DNA of 64,000 nt from Pezicula radicicola (lineage: Eukaryota > Ascomycota > Leotiomycetes > Helotiales > Dermateaceae). Positions 46,501 to 57,041 of this stretch are shown one piece after another (positions within the stretch are counted from its first letter, which is position 1; every line of letters starts with the position of its first letter). The position numbers and the translations under genes were made by a program. A model generated the notes under the pieces. The model was not told the origin of the DNA, did no database searches, and saw only the letters and a list, made by a program, of their open reading frames with translations. The stretch covers positions 1,915,694 to 1,979,693 of the forward strand of contig PDUO01000001.1 of NCBI GenBank assembly GCA_003008705.1. Reading direction: 5' to 3'.

Positions 46501-48912
46501 ACCACTGTGAAGGCATGTGGTCTCCTCCGGGACTTGGACGAACTACCTCACGGCGACCAGACGCAGGTTGCGGAGCAAGGTGCAGTACTTTCAGGTGGCC
46601 AACAACAGCGTGTTGCCCTAGCGCGTGCTGTGTATTCGACAGCTTCCACATTGGTTCTGGACGATGTGTTCTCGGCTTTGGATATACACACCACAAATCT
46701 TATCTTCGATGAGTTCTTCCGCAAAGGCTTCTTGGGTGAGAGAACCGTCATTCTAGTCTCGTATATACCCGCCTTAATTAATATTGCAAGTTTGGTTGTG
46801 AGGATTGAAAATGGGAGAGTTGTTGATGTTAGCACGAAGGATACTGGTGCGATCTCGAATGCTGAGAACACAGTTCCTCTGACGGATGAGATAAGCCCTC
46901 GAACTTCTATTACAGCCCTTCCTGAGCCCATTCCTGAGCCTGAATCTCAGCACAAGCCACAAATTATGTTACAGAAAAAGCTCGAGGAAAGTGCAAAGGG
47001 AAGGATCCCTCGATGGTTATGTAAGAGACGCCAGTCACTAAATTTGCTCTAGTAACTAACATGATAAACAGTCTTCCAATACATTCTCTGCTTTGGAGGT
47101 CTCCCATATGCTATCCTCGTACTCCTAACTGCATTCACTGCACAAGCCGTCTTCTTCTCAGTGACCTTGTGGCTCTCTGTTTGGACAGGAGCATACTCAA
47201 AGGATGGTGCGATAGATATTGGATTTTACCTTGGCGTGTACGCAACTATCCTCTTGTCATTCAATTTCATGGTCGCCACAAATAACTTCGTATTCCAATA
47301 TGGAAGCTGGAAAGCAGCAGGTCAACTCCACATGCGACTTGTGGATGCTGTCTTAAACGTTCCTATTAGATGGTTCGACAGCCAGGCGATTGGAACGATT
47401 CTCAATCGCTTCTCGATGGATATGCAGATTCTGGATTCCAAACTTGTCAATCTGCTTCGCATGACTATGGATGTCCATATTCGACTCATGCTCCGTATTG
47501 GAGGCATTGCTTCGATCATGCCAATTTTTGCCTTACCTGCCGCTGTACTCTGCGGCGTTGGCTTCATCATCGGCGAAATGTACACTCGTGCTCAGATAGG
47601 CATCAAGAGACTTACCTCATCAACTCAGTCACCTATCTTCGCCCACTTCACAGAAACCTTGACTGGCTTGCCCACCATTAGAGCACAAAGCGGCATGAAA
47701 GAAATCTTTGGTGTGATTCTGGCAGACAGAGTTCGCAGTAACTCGCGAGCCTATGAAGCACTCTTCAACAGCAATCGTTGGGTCAGTGTTCGCGCTGATG
47801 CAGTTGCTGCTACGGTGTCTGCATGCGCAGGTATCATTGCAATTATGAAAGCCGGCACAATCTCAGCAGGCCTAGTCGGATTCTCACTAACCAATGCCAT
47901 CGGACTAAGCCAGACCATTCTCACCATGGTACGAAACATGAACGAGCTAGAGGTCGAACTCAATTCCTTCCAACGAGTCACCGAGTACGCGAATTTGAAA
48001 TCCGAGAAGGACGAGAATGCGGAATTTGAGGAAGAGAGGACTGGAAGAATACCAAAAACAATCAAACCTCCTGCCAGTTGGCCTACGAAAGGCGATGTGC
48101 AAATCGACAATTTCCGTGCTAGCTATACCCACGATGGACCAGATGTCCTTAAAGGTATTACCCTGCATGCTCAACCAGGTGAGCGTATCGGCATAGTCGG
48201 ACGAACAGGAAGTGGTAAATCGTCACTAGCACTCTCACTCCTCCGCTTTACACACTGTACAGGTGGAAGCATAACAATCGACGGTATCGACATCAGCACA
48301 CTCGACCTCGCAGATCTCAGAAGAGCAGTAACCATCATCCCTCAAGAACCAACTCTATTCGCTAGTGATGTACGTGCGAACCTGGATCCGTTCGGAGATT
48401 TAGATGAATCAGATCTCAACACTGCACTAAGAGCTTGCAATTTCATAAACGCTACACTCGACGATAAAGATCCCAACATTAGTTCATCATCATCTGATTC
48501 CTCAATATCGCATACCTCAACCCCAAGCTCCAATAACACAACCATCTCACTCACCACTCCCGTCGCAACAGACGGTTCCAATTTCTCACGCGGTCAACGC
48601 CAAATCCTCTCTATGGCCCGAGCCATCTGTCGGCGTTCCAAAATCGTAATTCTAGATGAAGCTACTTCTAGTGTTGATGATGAAACTGATGAACAAATTC
48701 AACGGGTTTTGAGGACTGAATTCCCTGGTAGCACGGTTTTTACTATTGCGCATCGGTTGAAGACCGTGCTTGATTATGATCGGGTTGTTGTTATGGGAGA
48801 GGGCGGGATTTTGGAGGTTGGTTCCCCTGAGGAGTTGTTAAGTCGTGGGGGTGGGATTTTTGGGGGGATGGTGGGGGAGTTGGGGAGGTTGGAAAGGGAT
48901 GTGGAGGATTGA
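43559..48912 (+). CDS. ABCC-type (MRP-like) full ABC transporter
   Basis: Exons 43559-43656, 44022-44837, 44991-45301, 45395-47020 and 47072-48912 give 1,563 residues. After a short soluble start come about five membrane helices (a TMD0, residues 50-200), TMD1, NBD1, TMD2 and NBD2, the order of the MRP/Ycf1 class that exports drugs, glutathione conjugates or metabolites. NBD1 has Walker A GPTGSGKTS (about 717), the Q-loop region AYVSQSAWLQ, signature LSGGQQQR and Walker B LVLDDVFSALD; its switch histidine is replaced by Tyr (VILVSYIPAL). NBD2 is canonical: GRTGSGKSS (about 1326), FSRGQRQ, VILDEATSSVD and TIAHRL, plus a Ser/Thr-rich insert of about 30 residues before the signature. The first intron is long (365 nt) and contains repeat-like sequence. 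The start rests on the MERYSIGAWTGEQ exon joining in phase. Confidence 0.92.
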
Positions 48913-51146
48913 GAGTTGAGTTGGGAGATGGTGGTTGTGCTAACAGTATCAGTTCTTGCTTGGCTAGGAAGAAGTCAGTAGTGATTCGGCACCTGAAGAA
49001 AGAAAGTCGAGTCACTCTACACTGACGAACACAAAGCATCGAGGGCAAGAAAGTTTTGAGCTACAGAAAATTTAGCTGCATGAGAGGCGTTCATATTAGC
49101 GTCACTTGGCTACTGGCTAGAGAAAGGCATGTTCAGCTGCGCCCCCCTTTTTTTGGAGACAATAGACTTGTTTTTTACACCGGCCCTTCTCGTTTTGCGT
49201 TTTAGATTTTAGACAATAGACTTGGTTGTTCTCTTTACACTCTGCCCTACATTCCCGGCTATTTTAGGAGTGAGGTATTCAAATAAGAAATTAAGAGTAG
49301 ACTAAATTAAACAGAGAAAAGAGGTTTGCTTTCTTCTTCTTAATTTTTAAGGAATTAATTACTAGAAAACTCAGGTTACCTCGGGGTTCTGATACGTGTA
49401 TAATGGTACAATTGATGTTTGGCACATGTTGTAACGCTTTAGGCTTACTGCCCTGTTGGGTATCTAAATCAAGTCAGTTACCTTTAAGTTACTCAAATTA
49501 AAAAATACTGGCAGAACTCACGTCGCATTGTTTAAATATCAAATTTTGGCATTATACACGTATCAGGACCTGTGATACTTGGCGTGTACCTTCTCACATA
49601 CCGCTGAGAAGAACGCAAATTGGAAGAATAAACAAGGCTACCAAATCTGTTTTATTGTTTACTTAGTTATGGAGGATTATTACGGCCACTTTGGCCGAAA
49701 CTCGTCCGACCTCCGGAAAGCCTTTTCTGCCGGCAAAAACAAATAGGCCTCCTGAAAATATAGGCTGTAGTACCCTAAAAAAATACAAGTAATACTATAT
49801 TCTTAGGGCTACTACTTACCGCCTTAAAAGCGGTAAGAATAAAATGCTATTTTGTAGGAGTATAGGAAAAGTTTCGGCCAAAGTGGCCGTAATAATCCTC
49901 TATACTTATTACAAAAGTACCAATTCCATAATTATTATGCTTACGAGTTAGGTTCATTACAGTAAAGGTTTTTATTGAACAGGGGTATAATTAAGCATCA
50001 ATTAAAGCTGGCAAAGTCTGGAGTCGCGTGTACCTGAAGTTGGCACCGACTTCTTAAAATAGCAAGCTATGTCAACTTTGTCAACCGCGATCGCATCGGA
50101 CTTGGCTACAAAAGTCGTACTTTCCCGTACCGTACTGTGGTGCTGTGTGAAAGTACGGAGGTATGCTGACCCTGCAGGGACCCGATTCCCGATTTCGACA
50201 GTTAATTAATAATGTGGTCGCATTTGGCAGGTCGTGATACCGCACCACCACTCCCGTACTATAATAATGGAGATATAGTAGAGGAAAGGGGAGAGGATTG
50301 AGGATGGAAGAGAGAGAGAGCTGATAAGCGGGCATTAATTTATTTAACTCCAGTAAGGTAACTATTGAAGGAGATATCGACGGTAAAGGTTAGAATAGAG
50401 TTCTCAAGGCATTTACAACGCGTCATTATTTTTCATTCCTACTGGTCTGGACGTGATTTTCTTGGTCTGGCCCAGGAACAGCAGCGAACAGGGCGACAGG
50501 GGTGCCATGGTCAGTCAGCGAGACGGAACACGAGAGATTTCTCCACCTCTCTCCACATCATCTGCCAGGCCGGTCATTCATCTCAACTCCTCATCTCAAC
50601 ACATCACACATCACACATCACACATCTTCACTCGTTGCCCTCTCTGTCCCCGTACTCTGTACACCTCCACATTCGTTTGTGTGTTTGCTGTTCACCACTC
50701 TCGTTTCGACATATACCGAGTAGTCGCCCATCCGCTCGATTAATTTGTTTCACCACCATTACAGACTCGCTCCTTCCCATAGTCGTGAGGAAACTAGAGG
50801 AAACAGCCAAGCGTTCGGATCGTCGGAAGGTGGGAGGAAAATTTGGGAAAAGACATCCTTCATCCCTGGCCAGACTTTACAGTAGCATCCATCTCAAGGA
50901 ACAACTCACCATCTCTGCGATATAAACACGATCGAATTCTTCCATCTTCGAAAGTCGCACTGAGAGTTGGATGGGGCCAAACCGTATGATTGGAATCACT
51001 CAGTAATTCGACGGGAAGGGATCTACTGCGATCTGCTTTGACAAGATCTCACCTCCACAAGGATTGGCGAGACCAAAGCAAACTTACATCCACGACTTAG
51101 GACAACAATCAACTCCTGAAATATAATCCTACCAATAACCATCATA
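48913..51146. other. Intergenic region with MITE
   Basis: About 2.2 kb. It holds the 233-bp MITE at 49670-49902 and a partial copy of the 18-nt repeat at about 49475-49500. From 50560 on it is C/T-rich with an ACATC-type microsatellite (about 50595-50628), the likely promoter and leader of the next gene. The non-ATG ORF at 50365-50925 is not credible. Confidence 0.6.
49670..49902. mobile_element. 233-bp MITE with 33-bp terminal inverted repeats and TA target site
   Basis: The left end reads TGGAGGATTATTACGGCCAC and onward to CGAAACT; the right end is its reverse complement over about 33 nt with one mismatch. Both ends are flanked by TA (49668-49669 and 49903-49904). Each terminal repeat contains a small palindrome (CGGCCA...TGGCCG). 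A second hairpin (CTTACCGC...GCGGTAAG) lies at 49815-49837. There is no coding capacity. Length, TIRs and TA duplication fit a non-autonomous Tc1/mariner-type element. The near identity of the ends suggests recent activity. Confidence 0.9.
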
Positions 51147-52176
51147 ATGAGGCTCTCATCACCAACAACCTCCCTCTTTTTCACAACCCTCCTCACCCTG
51201 CCCTACACCGTCCTCTCCGAAGCAGACGGTCTAATCGTCCCCTTTACATCTACCCTTCCAGCCTGCGCAGCACAATGCGGCCCTCTCTACGATGCTCAGG
51301 GAGCCTGCACACCACCCGTTCTTGCCGCAACCTCCGACTCCTGTTTCTGTGCCTACAGTACTCTCCAACCTTTTCTCACGACTACGGCTGGTGTCTGCGA
51401 TAATGCCTGTACGACTGATGCAGATGGGTTGACGGAGATAAGGAACTGGTTTTTGAGTTTTTGTGGCGATGCTACGACGACAACTACTTCCTCAGCTGGC
51501 TCTACTGCTACGTCTTCCAGTGATTCGAGTTCGGGGTCGTCAAGTAGTGGTCATAAATCATGGTTCGTCTCCCCCTCCTTTTGTATGGACGAGATATCTG
51601 GCATACGCATATTCTGGTCCAATTTCCTCCATTCAACTACTGAGCTAGTTCGAGCAATTGCATAACTTCGAGTGCAAGTAAGTCTTTGGGTATATCCTGC
51701 CAACGACCCATAACGTTAAGACTTGCTCGAGCTAGCCCAATAATTGAGGATTGGACAGGAAGCACTTTGTATTGTGCTAGATTTCTTGTGCATTTGAAAA
51801 TCCTCGTCCCTTGCACATTGACAAGCCCGAAATAGAGAGCATTCAGCTGATCACAGTACCAAACAGGATCTCTACACATTACAGATGGGTCATCATGCTT
51901 ATTGTTCTCTTCCTCGCCATGGTATTCGGGTGGATCGGAGCCAGCATGCTCCACCGACGCATCGTCCGTAAGCGCGAGAGAGAATTTGAAATGCGTCCTC
52001 CTGTTGCCTGGGGACCGCATCAATTGCAAGGTATGACGGGTGGACATGGCGTGGTGGGTGCTGCGGCTGCTCCAGCGGTGGGTGGAGTTTTGAATGAGAA
52101 GACGACGCCGCCGGCTGCTGCACTGGTAGGAGAGAAGGGCGGGAAGAGGAATTGGTTAAAGAAGAGCAGGGTCTAA
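51147..52176 (+). CDS. Cysteine-rich single-pass membrane protein (sensor-like architecture)
   Basis: Exons 51147-51562 and 51867-52176 give 241 residues. In order: a signal peptide (MRLSSPTTSLFFTTLLTLPYTVLS), an extracellular domain with eight cysteines (PAC...QC...GAC...SCFC...VC...NAC...SFC), a Ser/Thr-rich stretch (about residues 110-135), one membrane helix (WVIMLIVLFLAMVFGWIGASML), then a basic cytosolic tail beginning HRRIVRKREREFEMRPPVAWGP. The eight-cysteine pattern with a CxC pair is reminiscent of CFEM domains but the spacing is not a clean match. The plan resembles fungal cell-wall sensors. The join gives W-ISTHYRW across a 304-nt intron, which is long, so a further small exon is possible. 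Confidence 0.8.
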
Positions 52177-52494
52177 AGAAAGGTCAGATAACATAGGCAG
52201 GAGAGAGAAGTGTCATAATTCTTTTTGTTTTGAATGGATAAAGTAATCATGGTAGAAAATTACTTACCTACCTACCTATACGGATATATGGATCACAGCT
52301 GGTGCTGGTAATGCTGGTATTGAAAGGCATTGAATGGAGGGCAAGGCATGACACGGAATGGGGAAGGAATAGGAATGGAATGAAATGGCGTATGGTTAAT
52401 TGGTACCCTATCTACACGGTACAGGCGTGGGCGTGGGCGTTGGCGTTATGGATAGGATATGGATATTCCATATGGGGGGTATGAACATTATGAA

Positions 52495-52545
52495 TAGGAT
52501 AAGATAAGATAGGAAGATAGGGATAAGATATGATAAGATAGAATA
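52495..52545. repeat. GATAAG-rich simple repeat
   Basis: Five to six GATA cores occur within about 50 nt, several as GATAAG. They may be GATA-factor sites or only a simple repeat. Confidence 0.5.
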
Positions 52546-53240
52546 TTTGGAGGGGAGGGGGTGATCCTTTCTCTTCTTTCTATCCTTTTTTTCCGCTTTT
52601 AAAGGCCGAATGATTGATTGATTGATTGATTAATGAATAGATACGGTACTGTACTTCAAAAGTTGGGATTATATATATTTTGTAATAATTTTTAAAAGGG
52701 TGTGGAGAGGTTGTATGTTATTAGGGGAGGGGAGGGGTAGAGGGGAAGAGGGGGGTTGTAAATAAGATGTGCTGAATAGAGATTCTTTCTTCTTGTCTGT
52801 GATAAGAGACTCTTAGTGAAATAACTAAGATAGAGTACTATAAAATACATTTTCTAAAAGAAGATTGATAGTTATCTAGAATAGAGGGGAGTAATTGATA
52901 GAAGTTTATTTTGTTTGTTGGTATAGTTATTAAGTGTAGTAGATGTATATTGTTTACTATTATACTTATAGACTAATAGGACGTGTATAACAAAGTTTGT
53001 TTGTATTTTGTGGTTGTATAGAATACCTTAGCTAGCAAACAAATAGGAGGAGGGATAGAGACAAACTCCTTTTTTTTACTTATAATCAAATGTAGAAGTA
53101 TAGTTAAGAAGTTAAATGAGGAGTATCCCTCTTTATATTCTTGTACTCTAGAGCACTTAGAAGATGAAAGCTATTTAAGTTTGGAGTTAATAGATTATCT
53201 ACTTTTTGTAAGTAGCTTATATTGTATAATATAAAATACG

Positions 53241-53330
53241 CAGGTTACAAGAAAAGACAAGTTACTTGAAATAAGTTAGGTACACAGGACAGTTTAATTA
53301 CCTAGAACAGCTTTTTCAGTTAATTGTACT
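53241..53330. repeat. 18-nt-period tandem array, five degenerate copies
   Basis: Units start at 53241, 53259, 53277, 53295 and 53313. The second (AAGTTACTTGAAATAAGT) differs at one base from the best units of the 25945 array. The others are more diverged but keep the period. Confidence 0.7.
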
Positions 53331-53873
53331 ATCTAGACTACGTCAAAATGGCCTACATCAACACCTGAGGTATCTTTTTTTTTTCACTTTGCCTTAAAGG
53401 TTAGCTAAACTAAAGTAAGTACTTTATTGTAATTAGTTGTACCTGCTGCAACTGCTGATACGCCTATCTTATGTAAAGGAGATGATGACTTGAGACAAAG
53501 AAGATTAAGAGATTTAGTACCATGCCGAACCTTTATTTTACTTCTTACTCTTTGCTCTTAAACAGAAGTTGTTTTGTTATTACTTACCTTACACTCAAGG
53601 TGTATACACTTATTCTATTTGTGACAGAGAAAATGTTGAACTGTTGGCGGTATGTTTAGAGGGCTTGTTTGCGCTAAGCTATGTTTGGTTTTTTGGAGTG
53701 CTAAACTATACTTTTTAAGGTACACCTTAGGTATTCAAGAATTCAATTCACTATTAACGTGTCTTGGAGACGCTAAAAGTATTACTTTCTAAATTCTCGC
53801 GTTTTGTCTTTTTTGAGCACTATTTTACCGCAACGCGTAGAGAAGTTCTGCGTGAACATCAACCTTTCTGAAC

Positions 53874-53943
53874 AATACTTTCCGAGCAATACTTTCCGAG
53901 CAATACACTCCCAGCAATACACTCCCAGCAATACACTCCCAGC
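53874..53943. repeat. Five-copy 14-nt tandem repeat
   Basis: Two units of AATACTTTCCGAGC are followed by three of AATACACTCCCAGC. The copies within each type are identical. The array ends 20 nt before the ATG of the next gene, so it is in the leader or core promoter. Confidence 0.9.
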
Positions 53944-53962
53944 AATTACAGGCAAAAGTACT

Positions 53963-55426
53963 ATGGCGAAGAAACAAGATACGACGCAATCTAGACTTGC
54001 ACTAGATTCCACAGGGAAGTGGTGTCTGTCATCATCTGCAGCTATCTCTGCAACAAGCTCGGTTCGGTCCAGAACCGCAACCCGTGCGAGGCGGACAAAG
54101 CAGAAAAAGACAGTGCTACCAGCTGATGCGAACTCGTCTCCCTCATTATCGCCTACGCATTTTCCAGCATCGCCATCAGCGCAACCCACGAGCGCTGCAG
54201 TCACCCCTGATCCGTTAAACGACGCACGTCCTGCCACTATTGAGTAAGTCAACACCCGTCTCGCATAGAATCCGTCGTATACAACCACACCCAGAACTAA
54301 CAACCATCTAGTTCGCTATCGCCTACAGATATTCAAGAACCTACCTCAGAGCAACCCGAGAGCACTACAACCACCCTCCAGCAGTTAACCGATACCCCTG
54401 CAATCGCCATCGCGTAAGTTCATAACCAACACCCAACACGATTCCTTTAAATCCTCAGATACCAGAAACTATGTTACCCATAAGTCACATGTTAGAACTA
54501 TCGCATGGGGTATATCCTTATATTAGGTTTATATTCGATCCTTTCTGATTTGTAAGATCTGAATCAATTCGCCCTGTTCTGTAACTAAGGCAACGCAAGC
54601 CTCATACATTACAAATCATCCATTTTGTATGGTATTCGGGATGAATTCGATGTCTCTCATTCAATATATATAGCCTACTACATGACCTCGTATGCAGAGG
54701 GCAAGTACTCACAATTCACTCATTATATGCATATACAATTTCCACAAGGTCGTAGTTCAATACACTAACAGAACCACCAGCGCACCTTCTGGTATCCTTT
54801 CACCCAGGTCCCAGCGTAAAGCCTATCGCAAAGCCTATCAGCAAAACGTCCGGAACGCGAGCGCTGCAACCTTCGATGCCCTACTGAACTACCTATCTGA
54901 AAATTATCCAACCGCAATCTGGGAATACGCATCTTTGGATCCGGCACCAAAGGTCTACCGTCTCGCTACCGCAGCATACCATCTCATCACCCAGCTTCGG
55001 CATCAGTTGTGGCCAGATACCTTTCCTGCACATTTCCTAGCCGAAACATCCCCCGATCAGAGTGACAGCGGAAACGAGAAATCAAAGCCTGTAGAACAAA
55101 TTCCAAGCGGCCGAACACCATCTGGCCTTATAAGTCAAGCTAAGACCAATAAAGGCCGAGACAAGTCTTACGATGCGGTTGAGAAACTGATTGAGGTCTT
55201 GGATTCGGATTTGAGACCCAAGAATACAAAGATTAAGGGACTTCCAGATCAGAAAGCTTGGGCTCCTGCGATGGTTGTGATTAGAAGACTGGAGAGGGAA
55301 TTAAGGGAGGAGGGGATGGTTTTCGAGGGCGAGATGGGCGGGGGGATGGGGATGGGGATGGGGAAGGGGGTGGGTAGTGATATGGTTCGGAATGGGGAGG
55401 TTTATCCGCCTTTTCTTGGGGTTTGA
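53963..55426 (+). CDS. Uncharacterised protein with a duplicated exon
   Basis: Exons 53963-54243, 54312-54413 and 54772-55426 give 345 residues with consistent phases. The N-terminal half is Ser/Thr/Pro-rich and basic (RSRTATRARRTKQKK) and probably disordered. The C-terminal exon has a more structured look: RKAYRKAYQQNVRNASAATFDALLNYLSENYPTAIWEYASLDPAPKVYRLATAAYHLI, then an acidic/Gly-Met tail (GGGMGMGMGKG). No known domain is recognised. Exon 2 repeats the 3' part of exon 1, including the LSPT...QP...S pattern and the GTAAGT donor. Intron 2 is long (358 nt), so an extra exon cannot be excluded. ATG 53963 is the first ATG of the open frame. Confidence 0.65.
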
Positions 55427-57041
55427 GGAGTGGGCGTTGTTTTTGGTACGCTTGGGATTTATGTATTGTGGAATGGTGTTCTTTTGGTAGATTTTGAACA
55501 TGGTTGGTCTGTGTTAGTGTGTTGATGTGTTCAATAACTTTCAATGCTTAGAAATAAATGCTATGCGATCGCGTATTTGTCGTTCTGCCCTTCGTGAATC
55601 CTATTTCTATTGTATCCGATGCGTAAAACTTTCTATGTCTTTGCTGTAAGATGTGGTGGGAAGAAAGCATAGCCGTCCATACGCCGATAGTATTCCAATC
55701 GAACGAAAGGTACTCTCGAGCAACTTAAAATGAATATCCTATCTATTGTTGAAACGAATATGGATTAAGCACAAAGATTTCAAGAAGTACAATAGAAAGA
55801 TAGATTTCAAACGAGGTTTGAATTTTTAAGGTTAACAAATTGCATACAACAATAGAGGATGTAATTAATATGAATTGGAAAATATGTATTCCGAGTTAAT
55901 ATTGTACTGTGCAGTGGGATCTTTAATTCACTTCCACAACCTGACGTTGCTGCACCTCGCTAAATTTAACGCTAACGCTCCCCTTTAAATTTTCGCGTAA
56001 TACACCCAAACCAACTTCATCCTCCAACCTCAACTCCACTCCCAATCCACTCCGACTCCCATCAACATCCTCGAAGCCGATCTCTTTCTTCCTGACTTTC
56101 TTCATACAGCTTCTTAAGTCTTCAAGTTGTAAGGGCCATCAGCTTTGTAAGTTTTATATCTTTGCGCCTCTACAGCTTTCTTTATCATGTCGAGATTGAT
56201 CTTCGTTTTTCAAGGTCACCCTCTCCCGATCTAACAATCCAGAGCAGAAATTTCCCGAAGACCTCACAGTCCTTCTGCTTCATCAAGTTCAAACGGCAAA
56301 ATTTGCAAGCAGCATCTTCCGCAACGCCAACTTCTCGACAAAACTTCGTTGCAACACTCCTCATACCAATCTTCTTTCAAGGAACGCTATTCTTTGGTGA
56401 ATTCATCATAAAACAGAGCTTTCGAGATTAGTGCTGAACAGCGCTTATCTTCATCCTCCCAATTTCCTCCAAAGCTTCTCCCCCAAACCCTTCCCATCTT
56501 CCCAATCCCCAATCCCATCATCATCTCTGTGTGGACAGTAGAACTCCTCTCTCACAAACCCAAGTCCTTCTTCTTGATCCAAGAACTCTCCAATCCCTCT
56601 CATCTTCCCCATCTCAATTGCCCATCATCATCCTCAGTAATCTTTGCAGCACCCGTGAATTTCGAGAACAAATTCACCTTCACCAGCTCGCTAGCTCGCT
56701 TAGCACCACATTCACCAAATCCAAATTTTTACAAACGGCACAAAAGCCTTCCAGGTTTTCAACCATCCAACCACAGCACTTCCATCACGAAATAACCTCT
56801 TCACCGCCAAAATAAACTACATCACGAGCACAACCAATCGGCTAACCAGCCACCTTATTATTCAAATTCAAGAAAGGGAATATTTTTATTTTTTAACAGT
56901 TTCTTCTTCAACTTCAACTTCAACCACGCGATCAAGCAGCAATACAATTTGCTTCTTGATTACACAACAAGATCAAGACCACGATTTTTCAATTCTCTAT
57001 CACAGACAGTTACCTATCTTTTCCCGATTGGCAAAGCAAAG
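55427..57041. other. Intergenic region and long leader of the RRM-like gene
   Basis: About 1.6 kb. From 56160 to 57041 it is C/A- and CT-rich and looks like a long 5' leader. One short minus-strand ORF is listed separately. Nothing else is supported. Confidence 0.5.
55923..56105 (-). CDS. Short charged ORF, doubtful
   Basis: An ATG ORF of 60 residues, rich in Glu, Val and Lys (MKKVRKKEIGFEDVDGSRSG, then SVSVKFSEVQQRQVVEVN). The composition is more protein-like than the neighbouring chance ORFs, but no family is recognised. A stop lies shortly upstream in frame. Confidence 0.25.
   Translation of the reverse strand: MKKVRKKEIGFEDVDGSRSGLGVELRLEDEVGLGVLRENLKGSVSVKFSEVQQRQVVEVN

Larger units (their letters stand above)
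52177..53962. other. A/T-rich intergenic region with several simple repeats
   Basis: About 1.8 kb. It includes a GATAAG-rich run (52495-52545), a GATT microsatellite (about 52612-52633), the third 18-nt array (53241-53330) and a five-copy 14-nt repeat (53874-53943) just upstream of the next ATG. No credible ORF. Confidence 0.6.

Noticed and set aside
50365..50925. 186-codon open frame upstream of the cysteine-rich membrane protein
   Set aside because: It begins without ATG, is of low complexity (His/Ser/Thr from microsatellites) and is best read as leader or promoter sequence.
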